From: an uncultured Phocaeicola sp.
GTDB taxonomy: Bacteria; Bacteroidota; Bacteroidia; Bacteroidales; Bacteroidaceae
NCBI GenBank assembly: GCA_958434805.1
Contig: CAUBDX010000047.1
Location: 1 to 12,480 of the forward strand
Length of the DNA stretch: 12,480 nucleotides
Direction of reading: 5' to 3'
Each line of letters starts with the position of its first letter. The stretch's first letter is position 1. The position numbers were made by a program, and so were the translations under genes. Below the pieces are notes generated by a model. The model saw nothing but the letters and a program-made list of their open reading frames with translations, was not told where the DNA came from and did not search any database. Of this stretch, positions 1-6,753 are shown in pieces.

Positions 1-46
1 AAAAGGTGGGCAAATCTTGCGTGGCCAAAAGGGTCAAAGTTGAGTG

Positions 47-2086
47 GCTTTTCCATGGAGCAAAGTTACTAAATTGAAAGCAAATCACAACGCCTCCGTG
101 AAACTTATTGCAATCGTAGCAGCTGTTCCTTATGGAGCAAAGTTACTAAATTGAAAGCAAATCACAACACTGATAGTAAACATAAAGCGAATCATCAAGC
201 TGTTCCTTATGGAGCAAAGTTACTAAATTGAAAGCAAATCACAACCGAGTTTTCCGGAGCCATGCCCCCAAAATAGCTGTTCCTTATGGAGCAAAGTTAC
301 TAAATTGAAAGCAAATCACAACAGGTCTTTAAACGCACCCACCATATTATTAGCTGTTCCTTATGGAGCAAAGTTACTAAATTGAAAGCAAATCACAACG
401 TACTCTGCATCCTGTAACTTGTAAGCCAAGCTGTTCCTTATGGAGCAAAGTTACTAAATTGAAAGCAAATCACAACTGTTCAACAAGTTTATCTCATCGT
501 TTGATAGCTGTTCCTTATGGAGCAAAGTTACTAAATTGAAAGCAAATCACAACTGTTTAATAAGTTTATCTCATCGTTTGATGCTGTTCCTTATGGAGCA
601 AAGTTACTAAATTGAAAGCAAATCACAACGAGAGTCTCTTTGAATTTTGCTTCATTTAGGCTGTTCCTTATGGAGCAAAGTTACTAAATTGAAAGCAAAT
701 CACAACCGTCTACGTTTATGCAGTAAATGCATTTTTGCTGTTCCTTATGGAGCAAAGTTACTAAATTGAAAGCAAATCACAACTACATATCTGGTTTTCT
801 TCTTCATCGTTTTGCTGTTCCTTATGGAGCAAAGTTACTAAATTGAAAGCAAATCACAACTCATCTGAATATATGTTACGTCTGTAATAGCTGTTCCTTA
901 TGGAGCAAAGTTACTAAATTGAAAGCAAATCACAACCATTTCTGCTTGCAATGCTACTTGTAGCCCGCTGTTCCTTATGGAGCAAAGTTACTAAATTGAA
1001 AGCAAATCACAACGGACTGCATTTTCCTCTGAATTTTATTTCGCTGTTCCTTATGGAGCAAAGTTACTAAATTGAAAGCAAATCACAACAAGTCCCTCCA
1101 CTTACTGCAATTCTGTTTAGCTGTTCCTTATGGAGCAAAGTTACTAAATTGAAAGCAAATCACAACATGAAATACCATATGATACCAATATAGGTAGCTG
1201 TTCCTTATGGAGCAAAGTTACTAAATTGAAAGCAAATCACAACTATCTATGTGCAAAAAAATAACTCGGATTGCTGTTCCTTATGGAGCAAAGTTACTAA
1301 ATTGAAAGCAAATCACAACTACTTAGCAGTGTAGTCAAACATGTTTAAAGCTGTTCCTTATGGAGCAAAGTTACTAAATTGAAAGCAAATCACAACTAGG
1401 GCTAATATCTCTTTGTTTCTTTTGTGCTGTTCCTTATGGAGCAAAGTTACTAAATTGAAAGCAAATCACAACGTGTATACCATTGGTGCTCCGTCTGAGA
1501 TGGCTGTTCCTTATGGAGCAAAGTTACTAAATTGAAAGCAAATCACAACTGTCAGCGAAACAAATACCAACATTTTAAGCTGTTCCTTATGGAGCAAAGT
1601 TACTAAATTGAAAGCAAATCACAACTTTCTTCGAAATATTCGTCCATCATGTCTGGCTGTTCCTTATGGAGCAAAGTTACTAAATTGAAAGCAAATCACA
1701 ACGCTTCTCAGCTTGTAAAGCTAATTGTATCGCTGTTCCTTATGGAGCAAAGTTACTAAATTGAAAGCAAATCACAACCGGGCGCTACAATCGACGAAAC
1801 GCATAAAGGCTGTTCCTTATGGAGCAAAGTTACTAAATTGAAAGCAAATCACAACCAGATTGTTTCTATATATTCAACTGCATCAGCTGTTCCTTATGGA
1901 GCAAAGTTACTAAATTGAAAGCAAATCACAACAAGAGTGGGAGAATCTTACAAAGTATTACCGCTGTTCCTTATGGAGCAAAGTTACTAAATTGAAAGCA
2001 AATCACAACGATAACCTTGTTGAAGTTCTGCTGACTGCCGCTGTTCCTTATGGAGCAAAGTTACTAAATTGAAAGCAAACTATAAT
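47..2086 (-). CRISPR. CRISPR array, 27 repeats / 26 spacers, type II-C-like 47-bp repeat
   Basis: Twenty-five copies of a 47-bp repeat appear identical by eye and recur every 76-77 bp; two altered copies close the ends. On the minus strand the repeat begins GTTGTGATTTGC and ends AAGGAACAGC. Spacers are 30 bp (19 of them) or 29 bp (7). The left terminal copy (47-91) is altered at its outer end: a two-base deletion and one substitution, reading TTTTCCATGG instead of TGTTCCTTATGG. The right copy (2040-2086) matches for 40 bp, then differs at 4 of the last 7 bases. The length and the GTTGTGATTTGC start resemble Bacteroides type II-C repeats, recalled from memory rather than searched. Minus-strand orientation is inferred from the GTTGTAG start of Neisseria II-C repeats. 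No cas gene is in the window. Positions 1-46 hold nothing I recognise. The array call is certain; subtype and orientation are inferred. Confidence 0.97.
47..2086 (-). promoter_or_regulatory. Repeat-embedded Bacteroidota promoter in every CRISPR repeat
   Basis: On the minus strand each repeat carries TAACTTTG at repeat positions 24-31, a perfect match to the Bacteroidota -7 box TAnnTTTG. GTTG at repeat positions 1-4 sits exactly 19 bases upstream, one base off the -33 element TTTG. Both altered end repeats keep TAACTTTG; the right one loses the GTTG. Start sites would fall near the 3' end of each repeat, so each transcript would carry the next spacer and repeat. This mirrors the promoter-in-repeat design of Neisseria and Campylobacter type II-C arrays. 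The motif is seen directly; activity is inferred. Confidence 0.55.
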
Positions 2087-2163
2087 TATCTGAGTTTAAA
2101 ATTATCCTACGTTATTCCTTGAATCAGAAGGGCCCCTTCTGAAGCGTGAAAACCGATTTTTTT
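2040..2163 (+). ncRNA. Candidate tracrRNA: terminal degenerate repeat as anti-repeat plus hairpin tail
   Basis: The last repeat ends CTATAAT (2080-2086) where the others end TCACAAC. Read as plus-strand RNA against the minus-strand crRNA start GUUGUGA, it pairs G-U, U-A, U-A, G-U, U-A, G-U, then has one A-C mismatch, then pairs perfectly again. Three of the four changes are C to T, exactly those that keep wobble pairing. A six-pair lower stem, a bulge and an upper stem, with an anti-repeat ending in AAU and a terminal G-U, is the usual crRNA:tracrRNA layout in Cas9 systems. Downstream are a perfect inverted repeat (2124-2142) and a seven-T run (2157-2163). A one-mismatch promoter box TAACCTTG lies at 2012-2019, inside the last spacer. 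The alternative is an ordinary decayed terminal repeat with no RNA made; the 40 bp of perfect identity leaves this open. Confidence 0.4.
2124..2163 (+). terminator. Hairpin and T-run right of the CRISPR array
   Basis: TCAGAAGGG and CCCTTCTGA form a perfect 9-bp inverted repeat about a single C; realistically this is a 7-bp stem with a 5-base loop. Fourteen bases later comes a run of seven T. The gap makes it non-canonical, but the T-run exists only for plus-strand transcription. It would stop transcripts leaving the array rightward, or form the 3' end of the candidate tracrRNA, before the promoter of the downstream gene. Confidence 0.35.
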
Positions 2164-2175
2164 ATCCGGTGGCAG

Positions 2176-2205
2176 TTTTTAGCTGAAAGATATTTATTAC
2201 TTTTG
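2176..2205 (+). promoter_or_regulatory. Promoter of the DjlA-like gene
   Basis: TACTTTTG at 2198-2205 is a perfect TAnnTTTG -7 box, followed by TGCA. A T-rich block at 2176-2180 stands near the expected -33 position, but without the G of TTTG. The start codon lies 28 bases downstream, giving a leader of roughly 20 bases. Confidence 0.6.
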
Positions 2206-2233
2206 TGCAGAAACATTTAAATAAAGAGACAAT

Positions 2234-3016
2234 ATGGGATTTGGAAAATGGATTGGAGGAGTTATGGGCTTTATGGCTGGCGGTCCTTTAGGGGCTTTGG
2301 CTGGCTATGCGCTTGGCTCTTTTTTTGATAAGGCTACCGATTTGGGAAATGTGGGAAGTGAAACGGCTTCGGACGATGCTTATGCCGGACCTGCTGGGCA
2401 GCGTAACAGTTTCTTGTTTTCTATGCTGGTGATGGCATCGTATATTATTCGTGCCGACGGACGTATCATGCATAGTGAGATGGAGTTTGTGCGCCGGTTT
2501 TTGCGGACGAACTTCGGAGAGGCAGCTGTGACGGAAGGAGAACAGATTCTTTTGAATTTATTCGAACAGCGTAAGCAGATGGAGCGAACAGACCCGACTG
2601 CGTTCCGGCGTACGATACGCGACTGTGGTGCTCAGATTGCAGCAAACTTGAGCTACGGGGAACGACTTCAGCTGTTGAGCTTCTTGGTGAAGATTGCTCA
2701 AAGTGACGGAAATGTATGTGCTGCCGAGGTTGAGGCCTTGAAGGAGGTTTCACAGGCGATGGCATTATCAGATCAGGAATTGGGTTCTTTGATGAGTTTG
2801 CGGAGTGATTCCTTGGAAGATGCCTATAAAGTGCTTGAAATTAGCTCTTCAGCTACGGATGCGGAGGTGCGTGCGGCTTATCGCAGCTTGGCTTTAAAAC
2901 ACCATCCGGACAGAGTTGCAACTCTCGGCGAAGATATCCGGAAGGCTGCAGAAGAGAAATTCCAGCAGATAAATGCAGCTAAGGAGCGGATTTATAAGGC
3001 AAGAGGGATGAAGTAA
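2234..3016 (+). CDS. djlA: DjlA-like membrane-anchored J-domain co-chaperone with TerB-like domain
   Basis: A 260-residue protein with three parts in the order of DjlA. A glycine-rich hydrophobic segment at residues 6-31 (repeated GG/GxxxG spacing) suits one membrane helix. A TerB-like helical domain covers about 58-190, with the acidic repeats RADGRIMHSEME and AQSDGNVCAAEVE. A C-terminal J domain covers about 195-260, with the DnaK-stimulating motif HPD at 224-226. J domains recruit DnaK and stimulate its ATPase; the anchor implies action at the inner membrane, and clients are unknown. The length matches proteobacterial DjlA (about 270). The ATG lies just downstream of a consensus promoter, and no earlier in-frame start is evident. 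It is convergent with the copper ATPase and shares a terminator region. Family assignment is firm; orthology with DjlA rather than another TerB/J protein is likely. Confidence 0.88.
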   Translation: MGFGKWIGGVMGFMAGGPLGALAGYALGSFFDKATDLGNVGSETASDDAYAGPAGQRNSFLFSMLVMASYIIRADGRIMHSEMEFVRRFLRTNFGEAAVTEGEQILLNLFEQRKQMERTDPTAFRRTIRDCGAQIAANLSYGERLQLLSFLVKIAQSDGNVCAAEVEALKEVSQAMALSDQELGSLMSLRSDSLEDAYKVLEISSSATDAEVRAAYRSLALKHHPDRVATLGEDIRKAAEEKFQQINAAKERIYKARGMK

Positions 3017-3055
3017 ACCATTGATTTTAATATTCAACGTATGCGTTGATAAATT

Positions 3056-3116
3056 AGCAAGGTGATCTGTTGAGGGTTCTTTAAGATCCTGTCAACAAAA
3101 CACCTTGCTGTTTTTT
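3056..3116 (+). terminator. Rho-independent terminator after the DjlA-like gene
   Basis: AGCAAGGTG (3056-3064) pairs perfectly with CACCTTGCT (3101-3109), and GTTGA/TCAAC can pair inside. Six T follow (3111-3116). A smaller hairpin TCAACG-TATG-CGTTGA sits at 3034-3049. The element lies between two convergent genes. On the minus strand it is followed only by AATTTAT, so it may also end the copA transcript, but less efficiently. Confidence 0.8.
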
Positions 3117-3131
3117 ATAGCTTTGAAAGCC

Positions 3132-5636
3132 TTAGCTTAACCGGTAGTCGCCGGCTTTCTCATCGATGATTTTCTGCAACTCTTCTCTGGATAATACCTT
3201 TGCTTTAAATGTAAGTGTGGCTACAGGAGGGTCTAAGGTCACGCTGGCTGTTACGCCCTCGATGTTATTCAGCACTTTTTCTACCCGTGAGCGGCAATGG
3301 TCGCACATCATCCCTTCGACTTGGAATGTTTCTGTAGAGGTAGTGAGAGGAGTAGAAACAGGCTTCGGCTCTTCGTGAATTTCCAATTCGGATGTGGCTG
3401 ATGCTGCTGTACGGTCTGTACTCAGTTTTTTCTTGCGCAGGCGCAGGCTGTTGGTTACCACACTGACACTGCTCATGGCCATGGCTGCTCCGGCAATCAT
3501 CGGATTAAGGAGGAAACCACATACCGGATACAGGATTCCGGCAGCAACAGGAACTCCTATCAAGTTATAGATAAACGCCCAAAAGAGGTTCTCGCGGATG
3601 GTGCGTACGGTGAGAGTTGAAAGATGAATGGCATCGGCTATCTTGCGCAAGTCGGATGAGATGATAGTCATCTTGGCTACATCGATAGCAATGTCGCTTC
3701 CTTTTCCCATGGCGATGCTTAGATTGGCTTGGGCGAGTGCGGCGCTGTCGTTGATTCCGTCGCCCACCATGGCTACATGCTTGCCTTGTTGCTGAAGTTC
3801 CCGGATGAAATCAGCTTTTTGGGCGGGTAGTACTTCTGCGCGGAAATGGGTGATGCCTGCTTTTTGAGCAAGGACGGTCGCAGTCTTCTGATTGTCTCCG
3901 GTAAGCATGTATACCTCGATTCCTCTTTCTTTCAATGTACTGATTGCCTGCTTTGAACTGTCTTTTATCTGGTCGGTTATGGCAGCTACGGCAAGGGCTT
4001 CTGTTTCATTGGCGAACCAGATTACCGTTTTGGCTTCTGTAGTAAAGCGTGAGGCGGCTTCAGCCAACCGGTTGCTTACTGTGATGTTGTGTTCGTTCAG
4101 CAGGCGCAGATTTCCTGCGTAATAAGTCGTGTTTTCTGTTTTTCCGCAAATGCCTGCTCCGGTCAGGCTTTCAAAATCGGTAAGCGGTAGGTTTTCTCCT
4201 TTAAGTGCACTGACCACTGCTTCGGCAAGGGGATGTTCAGACTGTTTTTCCAAACTGAAAAAGATATTTCTAAGTTTAGGCGATTCGGTCTCCCATATCA
4301 GGTCGGTCATAACCGGTTTTCCTTTGGTTAGCGTACCAGTCTTGTCCAGCACTACTGTATCAATATTTTTAGCTATCTCCAAGCATTCGGCATCTTTAAT
4401 CAGGATGCCGTTCTCGGCTCCTTTCCCTATCCCTACCATGATGGCGGTTGGGGTGGCTAATCCCAGTGCGCAAGGGCAGGCTATAATCAGCACGGTAACT
4501 GCAGCCAGTAAACCATGGGTGAACCCTTCGGAAGGGGACAAGAAAAACCATAAGAAGAAGGTGAGCAGGGCGATGCTTAGGATGGTTGGTACAAAGACTG
4601 CGGCAATCCGGTCTACGGTTTTCTGTACCGGAGCTTTGCTGCCTTGTGCTTCTTGCACCATGCGGATGATTTGTGACAGCATGGTTTCACTTCCCACCCG
4701 TTCAGCTGTAAAGATGAAGCTCCCTTTCTGGTTGATGGTTCCGGCATATACCTTGCTTCCGGCTTGTTTCTTTACAGCAACCGGCTCTCCGCTGAGCATG
4801 CTTTCGTCAACATAGGAACTGCCTTCTCGGACTATCCCGTCGACAGCGATTTTCTCACCCGGTTTTACCTGCAGCTGGTCGCCGGGACCTATCAGGTTGA
4901 CAGCAACCTCTTGCAGTTGCCCGTTTGAAGTTACTCGGGTTACGGTCTTAGGTTGTAATCCCATGAGCTTGCGGAGGGCGGCAGAGGTATTTCCTTTGGC
5001 TCTCTCTTCCAGCGTACGTCCCAATAGAATAAAAGCAATAATCATGCTGGATGCTTCAAAGTAAATTTGGGGCTGAATGCCTCGGCTGAGCCAGAAATCG
5101 GGGAAGAATAAGTTGAATAAACTGAACAGGTAGGCGATACCTGTGCTGTTTGCAACAAGGGTATCCATGTTGGCACTTCCATGCTGTAGCTGTTTCCATG
5201 CATTGATGTAAAAATCACGTCCTAATCCAAATACAACTGGAGTAGAGAGCAGCCAAGTGAGATAGGAGGCATAGGGCAGATCCATAAAGCACATGCTGAT
5301 GATGGATATGGGTAAGGAAAGACAGATGGCAGCCAGTGTGCGCTGTTTTAGTTTTCTGTATTTCTGGAGGTGAGCTTCTTCTGCTTTGTCGATGGGATTG
5401 CTCTGTTCTGTTTCGATGATTAAATCATATCCGGCAGCTTGTATGGCTGATTTCAATGCTTCAGGAGAACATTCTGTTGGGATGTATTCTACCGTAGCGG
5501 TGGCTGTGGCATAGTTTACACTTGCCGAAATTACGCCGGGCTGACGGTTTAGTGTTTTGTCTACCCGAGATGCGCAGGCTGCACAACTCATTTCCAGTAC
5601 AGGGAAGCTTTGTCTAATCGTTTTTGGATTGTTCAT
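3132..5636 (-). CDS. copA: Cu(I)-exporting P1B-type ATPase with N- and C-terminal HMA domains
   Basis: An 834-residue pump that would move Cu(I) out of the cytoplasm across the inner membrane using ATP. An N-terminal heavy-metal-associated domain (about 9-75) has MSCAAC at 16-21. Membrane helices lie around 100-210, 345-395 and 680-730. Catalytic features are SGEP in the actuator domain (282-285), the CPC membrane site (387-389), the phosphorylated Asp in DKTGTLT (D431), the SEHP motif (466-469), TGDN (579-582) and GDGIND (625-630). YN (690-691) and MxxSS (719-723) are the Cu(I)-specific P1B-1 signature. A linker at about 735-768 leads to a second, C-terminal HMA domain with MMCDHC (776-781). 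Most CopA proteins carry metal domains only at the N-terminus, so this end resembles a fused CopZ chaperone. It has its own promoter 87 bases after the AraC-type regulator. The start puts the HMA fold right after a short tail. Confidence 0.95.
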   Translation of the reverse strand: MNNPKTIRQSFPVLEMSCAACASRVDKTLNRQPGVISASVNYATATATVEYIPTECSPEALKSAIQAAGYDLIIETEQSNPIDKAEEAHLQKYRKLKQRTLAAICLSLPISIISMCFMDLPYASYLTWLLSTPVVFGLGRDFYINAWKQLQHGSANMDTLVANSTGIAYLFSLFNLFFPDFWLSRGIQPQIYFEASSMIIAFILLGRTLEERAKGNTSAALRKLMGLQPKTVTRVTSNGQLQEVAVNLIGPGDQLQVKPGEKIAVDGIVREGSSYVDESMLSGEPVAVKKQAGSKVYAGTINQKGSFIFTAERVGSETMLSQIIRMVQEAQGSKAPVQKTVDRIAAVFVPTILSIALLTFFLWFFLSPSEGFTHGLLAAVTVLIIACPCALGLATPTAIMVGIGKGAENGILIKDAECLEIAKNIDTVVLDKTGTLTKGKPVMTDLIWETESPKLRNIFFSLEKQSEHPLAEAVVSALKGENLPLTDFESLTGAGICGKTENTTYYAGNLRLLNEHNITVSNRLAEAASRFTTEAKTVIWFANETEALAVAAITDQIKDSSKQAISTLKERGIEVYMLTGDNQKTATVLAQKAGITHFRAEVLPAQKADFIRELQQQGKHVAMVGDGINDSAALAQANLSIAMGKGSDIAIDVAKMTIISSDLRKIADAIHLSTLTVRTIRENLFWAFIYNLIGVPVAAGILYPVCGFLLNPMIAGAAMAMSSVSVVTNSLRLRKKKLSTDRTAASATSELEIHEEPKPVSTPLTTSTETFQVEGMMCDHCRSRVEKVLNNIEGVTASVTLDPPVATLTFKAKVLSREELQKIIDEKAGDYRLS

Positions 5637-5663
5637 ATTTTACTTGGTTAGTTTCTCAGTCTG

Positions 5664-5690
5664 CAAAAGTAATAGCTTTCCCGGTAAAAG
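5664..5690 (-). promoter_or_regulatory. copA promoter with an imperfect palindrome upstream
   Basis: On the minus strand TACTTTTG (5664-5671) is a perfect -7 box followed by CAGA, about 28 bases before the copA ATG. The expected -33 element is poor. Nearby, 5676-5690 is an imperfect 15-bp palindrome (CTTT and AAAG arms around CCCGGTA; 5 of 7 pairs match). A poor -33 box with a palindrome is what an activator-dependent promoter can look like, and the AraC-type regulator next door is the obvious candidate. The box is seen; the operator role is speculation. Confidence 0.5.
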
Positions 5691-5723
5691 GTTTTATAGA
5701 ATTTGGGGTACGATTTACAAGAT

Positions 5724-6287
5724 TCAGAAAACCTGGTCGAGCGGTCGGCGTTTTTGGGATGTCTGCTTTTTAAACTGACTGGGGGTCATGCCTGTTACAT
5801 GCTTGAACTGTGCACTGAGATGTGCAGGACTTGAATAGTTGAGCAGGTCTGCTATTTCGTTGAGTGAAAGTTCATCATACGCAAGTAGTTCTTTTACGCG
5901 CTCTGTTTTTTGTGCGATGAAATACTTTTCTATGGTAATGCCGCAGGTCTCCGAGAAGAGTTTACTTAGTGTGCTGTAGTCTTGATGGCAGCATTGGGTG
6001 AGGTAGTCTGAAAGATTGCTGTGTAATTCACCGTTCTGGTGGTAGATTAGTTCGATAACTGCCTGCTTTATCTGTTCTGTCAGGCGGTTGCGCTTGCTGT
6101 CAATCAGCTCAAAGCCTACACTTTCCAGTTTCTGACGCAGCTTGTCTAGCTGTTCACTTGTCAGTTCTTCTTTTATTGATACATTGCCTAACTCAACAAC
6201 GGTAGGTGAGATTCCTTCATCTCTCAATATGTTTTTTACTACAATAATGCATCGGTTGCATACCATGTTTTTGATATAGAGCGTCAT
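5724..6287 (-). CDS. AraC-family regulator with N-terminal HMA-like CxxC domain
   Basis: A 187-residue protein in two parts. Residues 1-65 look like a heavy-metal-associated domain: a beta strand leads into NMVCNRC (C10, C13), followed by helix and strand patterns typical of the fold. Residues about 70-176 are an AraC/XylS DNA-binding domain. The second helix-turn-helix and signature run from SLNEIADLLNYSS (141) to TGMTPSQFKK (165-174). The usual sugar- or effector-binding domain is absent, so the metal-binding-like domain is the only sensory part. It stands upstream of copA in the same direction, so the natural reading is a one-component Cu(I) sensor acting on copA. No TAnnTTTG box is visible in the 41 bases between it and the tRNA terminator, so its own promoter is unclear. 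The protein classes are confident; copper sensing is inferred. Confidence 0.85.
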   Translation of the reverse strand: MTLYIKNMVCNRCIIVVKNILRDEGISPTVVELGNVSIKEELTSEQLDKLRQKLESVGFELIDSKRNRLTEQIKQAVIELIYHQNGELHSNLSDYLTQCCHQDYSTLSKLFSETCGITIEKYFIAQKTERVKELLAYDELSLNEIADLLNYSSPAHLSAQFKHVTGMTPSQFKKQTSQKRRPLDQVF

Positions 6288-6328
6288 TGTATTCCTTATG
6301 GTTTTATGATAAACGGAAGAGAAGAAAT

Positions 6329-6369
6329 AAAAAAAGCTCCTTCACCTTGAATGGTAGAGAAGCTTTTTC
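6329..6369 (-). terminator. Terminator of the tRNA-Glu pair
   Basis: Just beyond the 3' end of the downstream tRNA, the minus strand reads AGCTTCTCTACC, a loop ATTCAA, then GGTGAAGGAGCT. The arms pair over 12 positions, with one mismatch and two G-T wobbles, and a run of seven T follows. An A-run/T-run on both sides would also allow function in the other direction, but no plus-strand transcript is expected here. Confidence 0.8.
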
Positions 6370-6372
6370 TTG

Positions 6373-6444
6373 TAGCCCGTGGGGGAATCGAACCCCCCTT
6401 TCAAGAATGAAAATCTTGCGTCCTAACCGATAGACGAACGGGCC
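6373..6444 (-). tRNA. tRNA-Glu (anticodon TTC), second copy
   Basis: A 72-base cloverleaf on the minus strand. The acceptor stem is GGCCCGT/ACGGGCT with a G-T first pair. The anticodon stem is CAAGA/TCTTG around loop TTTTCAT, giving anticodon TTC. The T arm is GGGGG-TTCGATT-CCCCC, and the discriminator base is A. The CCA end is not encoded, since C-A-A-G follows. This copy is distal to the promoter and next to the terminator. Its sequence matches the first copy across the whole gene. Confidence 0.97.
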
Positions 6445-6487
6445 ATCCTTAGTTGCTTCGGCATTGCCGATGCGTTTTGTTTTTTAG

Positions 6488-6559
6488 TAGCCCGTGGGGG
6501 AATCGAACCCCCCTTTCAAGAATGAAAATCTTGCGTCCTAACCGATAGACGAACGGGCC
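6488..6559 (-). tRNA. tRNA-Glu (anticodon TTC), first copy
   Basis: Same cloverleaf and anticodon as the copy at 6373-6444. This one is proximal to the promoter. About 30 bases separate its 5' end from the likely start site. That leader includes a hairpin: GTGTTTGAG and CTCAACAC on the minus strand pair over 8 bp with one bulge (6571-6593). Confidence 0.97.
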
Positions 6560-6598
6560 ATCCTTTGCTTGTGTTGAGGTGTTTCTCAAACACGGGTG

Positions 6599-6629
6599 CA
6601 AAGGTACGGATTATTTTTAAATCTGCAAG
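6599..6629 (-). promoter_or_regulatory. Promoter of the tRNA-Glu operon
   Basis: On the minus strand CTTG (6626-6629), 19 bases, then TACCTTTG (6599-6606) followed by CA. The -7 box is perfect and the -33 is one base off TTTG with the expected spacing. The remaining gap up to 6753 holds no gene and no clear hairpin; it is T-rich on the plus strand. Confidence 0.7.
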
Positions 6630-6753
6630 CGTTCGGGCAACTTTTTTTGAATTTTCTGTGCTTTTTGTGTGGAAACTTTGCTTAAACACGCTTTTTTGGT
6701 GGTTGAATCTGTGTTTTCAAGCCTTTTCGAGAGTAAGATGATATGAAAAAGGG

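Larger units (their letters stand above)
6372..6565. repeat. Tandem duplication of the tRNA-Glu unit (about 79 bp)
   Basis: The segments 6372-6450 and 6487-6565 are identical by eye, from the base next to the tRNA 3' end through the gene and six further bases (ATCCTT) 5' of it. A 36-base spacer separates them. The shared flank points to a recent duplication, or to copies kept alike by gene conversion. Confidence 0.9.

Noticed and set aside
31..46. CAAAGTTG left of the first repeat as a further decayed repeat
   Set aside because: Only about eight bases resemble the repeat, and spacing does not fit the 76-77 bp period.
1..77. A short open frame from position 3 running into the first repeat, possibly the end of a gene
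   Set aside because: About 24 codons with no recognisable motif, and the stop lies in the CRISPR repeat; it cannot be told from chance.
4129..4815. A 228-codon open frame on the plus strand inside copA
   Set aside because: It lies antisense to the highly conserved ATPase core and shows no domain, promoter or start signal of its own; it is a shadow of copA codon use.
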